Positions 59,316-64,000 of a DNA stretch of 64,000 nucleotides are shown here, piece by piece. The DNA is taken from positions 124,001 through 188,000 of the forward strand of contig JBEWZL010000278.1 of assembly GCA_045837725.1 (NCBI GenBank). Direction: 5' to 3'. Within the stretch, counting starts at the first letter, position 1. Every line of letters begins with the position of its first letter. The DNA is from Vermamoeba vermiformis (lineage: Eukaryota > Tubulinea > Echinamoebida). The notes under the pieces are model-generated. The model was not told the DNA's origin. It saw nothing but the letters and a program-made list of their open reading frames with translations, and did no database searches. Both the position numbers and the translations under genes were made by a program.

Positions 59316-62309
59316 ATGACAGATACTGTTAATAATATTATTGCCGATGTCATTTTAACGATAAAAGCAGAAGGTACAACAATTTACAAAATTTTTAGAT
59401 CCGGAAATATCCGACCTCCGTAATTTTTAAAAATCCAAATATTGATTATGTATTATTAGGAACACATATAAAAGCATTCCAAAGATATGGAAAGAAAATC
59501 AAAAAATTCACTAGATCTTATCAAGTTAGTCAAACCGTTTCGCAGCTGATCGAGGAGGGAGACGACGTCGTATTCAATTTTTTAAGAATTATATACATGT
59601 ATGCGATCCATCTTGGATTGAAAGAAGAGAGCTGGTTTTTAGGAATCATACAAATTCACTTGAGAAGGTAAGTCTTGCGTTCAATTGTAATTTAGAGCAC
59701 GGGTTTATGACTCAGTATTTAGGCCATAATACCAAAGCATTGGAATATCGCAAATTTTCTTGTTAAATTCGCTTTAGAGAGTGATTCGAAACAGCTCGAA
59801 AAAGATGAGTTTTGGGATTCGAAGCTGGAGCACAAAGCAACGCCAGATCAATGGGGAAAAGCCATTAGTACGTTAATTATAATCATTATACCGTATTGTA
59901 CTTAACTCCCGTTAGAATTGGTCGTCAAATCTTGCATTCCATCCGATGTCCACTACGGAATTTCTAACCTGACAGTTGGGCACCTATGGGTAAAGCGTCT
60001 AAGCCACATGAAGTCAGTGATTCACGACGGCTTTGTGACCATATTAGACTTGGTTAAGTATCCAACAGCGTTCATGTTGATGATTGTATTAGGCGTTTAT
60101 GAGGTGCCTCAAAAAACGGGTGCGTACTTGGTAAATTCGAGAATCTCGAACTAGGCAACAACTCATCGTTTATTATAGTATATAATGTAACTCTTCCATA
60201 TGCTGTATGGAGTTCTGGTGCGAAAAAAGAACAGCGTGCAATGTTGTTACAATTTCTTTTCGAAGCAATGGACCCGAAGCAATTTGACCTCCCCTGTGGC
60301 CCTAACAACGTACCGCTTGTTTACGAAGTATTAAGAGCTGCTGACTTATATATCCTTGAACGAGTGCATCTGCTAAGGACTAAAATTGATTGTGAGTACA
60401 GACGGAGAATTGTTTTGCGGATCTAACGAGGTAATGTTTGTAGGGAATATGAAAGATGAAAAAGACCGAAATATCGGACATTATATTCATCCGACGTTAA
60501 TGTTTAACGAGATCTTTCAGGCACAAGATCGACTTGTTTACGGCCACACGTAAGTAAAAAGTAAGTAACATATTACGGATCTGATGATATTTTAGAGCTA
60601 TTCATAAGAATACTCCAGCCATTGTTAATTTTCTGGATCAAAGAGAATGGATCGCCGATCATTATTTTGAAAGATATCCTGGTACGGTTAGCCATCGTTC
60701 CTTTTTGTTTTTCTGACGTTGTTCTTTGTGTAGAGATACTTCAGGCCTTAGACGTGTTGTTACAAAAAGACAAAGAGGCATTATTGAGTCATTTGGAAAC
60801 GACTGGCGACTTGTTCTTATTGGCGTACTGCATGAGTAAAGGGCACAAAGCACCGCAAAAGAACAACACTTGGAACGAGCTTTATGAGGGTACGTCTAGA
60901 TAAATAAAATGGTACTTAATTAATATATTCCTTAGTTTGGGCGTTAAATAACAAAAAGATGGAGAAACTAACGGATGCGGATGATTCGGGTATCAATGGT
61001 GCGGATCTGCGGTGTCATATTTACGAATTGCCCGATGAGATTATTGGTTTGATCGTTTTGAAAATCTCGTTCGAGGAAATGATGAACTTATTTTCAGTCT
61101 CAACGACCATGCATCAACTGTTTAAACGAATGACAAGTTCTTCGTTGTGGCGGGAGATCGCGACCAAACATTTCAACGCGCATAAACTCAACTACCTTGC
61201 TTCTCAACCAATCACTGATTGGCGCAGTCACGTGATCAAAGAAATGAGGTAAAACTCGTCCAAAAGAATTATGAAAGTATCATTAACGACCATTTTGTTA
61301 TTAGATGGCGAAAGAACTGGATTCATCAACGGTTCACTGAACGAACGGTTTTCACTGAACCGGATGGGAAATCGAAAGGGAATGTTTGTTTTGCTGTAGA
61401 CGACAACTGGTTTGTGAATACATCGGAGCTGAAAGTCTGTTGTTGGAACTGTCACACAGGTCAAACGGAGTCAATGCACCTTTCACGGGTCAACCTCAAC
61501 AACATAATAATAGTTGAATCGACACCCAATTCATTGAAAATTGCTATTATTGGAGTCTCGAGGAACAATGGAGGCATTATTGTCATCATCGCAGATCCGT
61601 TAGCGAACAGAGTTCTGAAGGAGATCCAGCCTCGTGTACCTGCCGACCGCGCGATACCATACTTTTTCAAGTATCAGTCTAAACTATGTTATTATATCGG
61701 TCCAGGTAATACCCATATATTCTGAAAAAAATAATAATAATATATTTATGTCCTATGGTTTCTATTCTAATATTATTTCTGGTGCAGAGCTGCAGGAAGT
61801 TGATATCGAGGCGGGAACAACAAAAGTAATCAAAGACATTCCAAAGGAAAGTGTTAAATCAATCGCAGTCAATAGCGAGAACAATTCGCTGCTACTTAAT
61901 CGACCTTCAGTTAAGACGAACTTTATGCTGGATGCGGACATGAACCTTATAGAGCTTGAACGAGCACCTGCCACGCAACATATCCTCGATAAGGCATTTA
62001 GGACGACAAATAGCCATTTAATTCCAGTTATAAATATGCTCGAGTTTGGTCAGTGGTTTGCGTCCATGAATGACAGCCCTGTAAGGACTTGCGTATTTAG
62101 AATGAAATTTCGCAGAAGAGCTCTATTATTAAATAACCATTGTATAGATATACCAATCGCTCATAGATAATCAAAATAGTCGAGTACTGATTAAGAAAGG
62201 GAGTGCTGGTATTTCAATGTTGTTGCATCCGAATCTGAAAACGTGGTACGCTGCGTGGAGCGATGCACCGCAAAAATTCGTGGCAATGAATAGTAGATAT
62301 TTGTTCTAA
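59316..62309 (+). CDS. Unrecognised helical-domain/F-box protein, tandem copy 1
   Basis: A dozen or more exons. The start is fixed by alignment with the next copy (MTDTVNNII... against MDLINEVIE..., with an intron at the same codon). A long N-terminal helical region contains WNIANFLVKFA, KATPDQWGKA, MKSVIHDGFVTILDLVKYPT, VTLPYAVWSSGAKKEQRAM, FDLPCGPNNVPLVYEVLRAA and EILQALDVLLQKDKEALLSH. It is spliced in phase (GAGG|TTTGGGCG) to an F-box, YELPDEIIGLIVLKISFEEM, then a beta-propeller-like C-terminus (WFVNTSELKVCCWNCHTG). The F-box suggests an SCF adaptor. I do not recognise the N-terminal domain. The last junction (about 62080-62170) is not resolved in phase. Confidence 0.7.
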
Positions 62310-62469
62310 AATAACAGGGATACGGGCAGTATCTCCTGCCGAGACTTTGATGAACAAAAAATGAGGCCTTAAAAAATGCAAGCTTGCAGAACGACGTTCA
62401 CAACAAGACAATTCTATCCAATCAAAACCACAACGCGCATATGCATATGTAATTGTTATTTATTAAAGC

Positions 62470-64000
62470 ATGGATCTTATTAACGAAGTAATCGAAACGG
62501 TGAGAAAAGAAGGTTAGTGTGGATCGAGTTCTGTAAACGCCTATGATTTTTTAAAATTATGATCTTGATCTAATGAATATATAGGGTCGTGTACACATGC
62601 TGCAGCGACGTTCGGAGATCAAATAAAAATGACAAATTGGACACCGAAGTTGAAAGAGCTTTTTGCACTTCTGGCCCAGCTTATAGAGGAAGAAGATGCT
62701 GTTATATACAATTTATTACGAGTATTATATTTATGCGAAGCACCGGGGTTTATCAGGAAAGACGTTGTTTTGACGAATCCGCCAAGGAGGAATCTGCTCG
62801 AGAGCGTGAGTTACCCGACTCTCCCAAATCAATTAACTAACGATATTTTATAGGCCATATATTCAGAGAATTGGAATATCGCAAATTTTCTTGTTAAATT
62901 CGCTGTTGAGAGAGATGCGAAACTGCTCGAAAAGGATGAGTTTTGGGAGCCGCAGTTGGAATGCAAAGCAACGCCAGATCAATGGGGCAAAGCTCTTCGT
63001 ACGTATTAATATTTCGTAGTATAATTTTATGCTAATGTGTAATTAGAACTGATGGCCAAATCGTGCGCTTCTTCTCGCGTGCTTCAAGGTGGTGTTTCGA
63101 ACAGTAATTTAGCTCATCTATGGACAGCTCGTCTTAAAATCTTCAAATCTGTGATTGAGAACGGCTATGTGAATCTATTAGACTTGCTAAAGTATCCATC
63201 AGCGTTCATGTTGATGGTCAGACTCGGTGCAGATCTGCCTCCTCAAAACACCAAAAAAGGTAATTTGATCGTAATTTACAACTTAATTAATGAACTCACA
63301 CGTTGACTACAGGTTATAATATGACACTTCCGTATTGTGTATGGAGTTCACGCATGAAAAAACATAAGCGGATTCACTTGTTGCGTTTTCTCGATTCCGT
63401 TGATCCAACACTTTTTGACGTGCCATGTGGTCCCAACAATGTCAAGCTCGCTTATGAGTGCTGGAAAGCGAGCGATTTAGCCATCATTCGAAGTGTCCCA
63501 GCACTTTCTAAGACAAAAATTGACAGTCAGTAGAAATGTCAAAATGACTCTTTGCAAAGCCGGATCTAACCACCAGTTTTATCGTAGTGCATATGAAAGA
63601 CCGGAGAGGACGAGGAATAGGCGATTATTTACATCCTAAGAAAATACTTGCCGATAATATTAAATCAGAAGAGCGATTCGATTATGCCATCACGTAAGCC
63701 CACGTGGCCTCGTAACATTGATACTTAAAAGAAAAAAGGGTTTGTTTTTTTTTGCCTTCATTTTTCAAGCGCTGTTGTCAAAGGCAAAATTCCAGTAATT
63801 AATTATTTATTCCAACTTGATACTGGTGCCGTCACGCAATTCTTTTGCGCTTATCCTGGTACGTTCAATTCGATAATTGTAAACTAACTACTAACGTGCG
63901 TGATGGTTTAGAGCTAATGAAGGCGTTGGAAATATTAATACTAAAAGACAAACAAGTCTTATCAAAGCTGTTGGAGACTACGACAGATCAGTTCTTGGTG
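62470..64000 (+). CDS. Unrecognised helical-domain protein, tandem copy 2 (runs off right edge)
   Basis: Same exon layout and motifs as the gene to its left: WNIANFLVKFAVERDAKLLE, KATPDQWGKAL, FKSVIENGYVNLLDLLKYPS, MTLPYCVWSSRMKKHKRIHL, FDVPCGPNNVKLAYECWKAS, KDRRGRGIGDYLHP and ALEILILKDKQVLSKLLETT. At the DNA level, the exon at about 62864-62900 is almost identical to copy 1. Both show the same intron positions, so duplication postdates intron gain. Whether this copy also has an F-box lies beyond the window. Function unknown. Confidence 0.7.

Overview
The window reads as the nuclear genome of an intron-rich, gene-dense, AT-leaning unicellular eukaryote, most likely an amoebozoan. The placement is inferred from gene content: a PTEN-family protein, RasGEF, single-pass kelch tyrosine kinases, many F-box/LRR genes and a cyclic-nucleotide-binding domain. 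Introns are mostly 40-150 nt, with GTAAGT- or GTACG-type donors and TAG/CAG acceptors, so nearly every gene had to be assembled from several exons by eye. I saw no virus-like element, no transposon, no CRISPR array and no convincing tRNA.

Layout. 1-8.5 kb: a PTEN-like protein lacking catalytic residues (minus, runs off the left edge), an LRR + ubiquitin-like protein, a small LRR protein and the succinate dehydrogenase iron-sulfur subunit. 9-15 kb: a complete spliceosomal U1 snRNA gene, a small cysteine-motif protein, DPM3, an unrecognised protein and a double-SPRY F-box protein. 15-20 kb: a RasGEF and an LRR gene. 20.7-27 kb: two tandem kelch-ectodomain receptor tyrosine kinases. 27-36 kb: a multi-pass membrane protein, three F-box genes, THUMPD1/TAN1 and a small membrane protein. 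36.7-44 kb: a cyclic-nucleotide-binding domain fused to a D-lactate dehydrogenase, and ubiquitin-activating enzyme UBA1. 44-54 kb: a helix-turn-helix protein, PIG-X, a small hydrophilic protein, a DUF697-type GTPase, a secreted helical protein and a PX-domain protein. 54.4-59.1 kb: one large gene joining RCC1 repeats, two chromodomains and a BAH domain. 59.3 kb to the right edge: two tandem members of an unrecognised family, the first containing an F-box.

Functional themes. Ubiquitin chemistry recurs: UBA1, five or more F-box-type substrate receptors and a ubiquitin-like fold fused to LRRs. Signalling is represented by the receptor kinases, RasGEF, the PTEN-like protein and the cNMP-domain enzyme. 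ER glycolipid synthesis is represented twice: DPM3 helps make dolichol-phosphate-mannose, the mannose donor used by the PIG-M/PIG-X enzyme.

The most interesting items are the RCC1-chromo-chromo-BAH architecture, the cNMP-domain/D-lactate dehydrogenase fusion, the apparently dead PTEN, the U1 gene set against a genome using many GTACG donors, and two recurrent non-coding palindromes. Several otherwise intact genes carry single-base reading-frame offsets, nearly all +1 and mostly in short homopolymers. With a homopolymer-only tract near 49.7 kb, this hints at residual assembly errors, although pseudogene decay is possible for the receptor pair.
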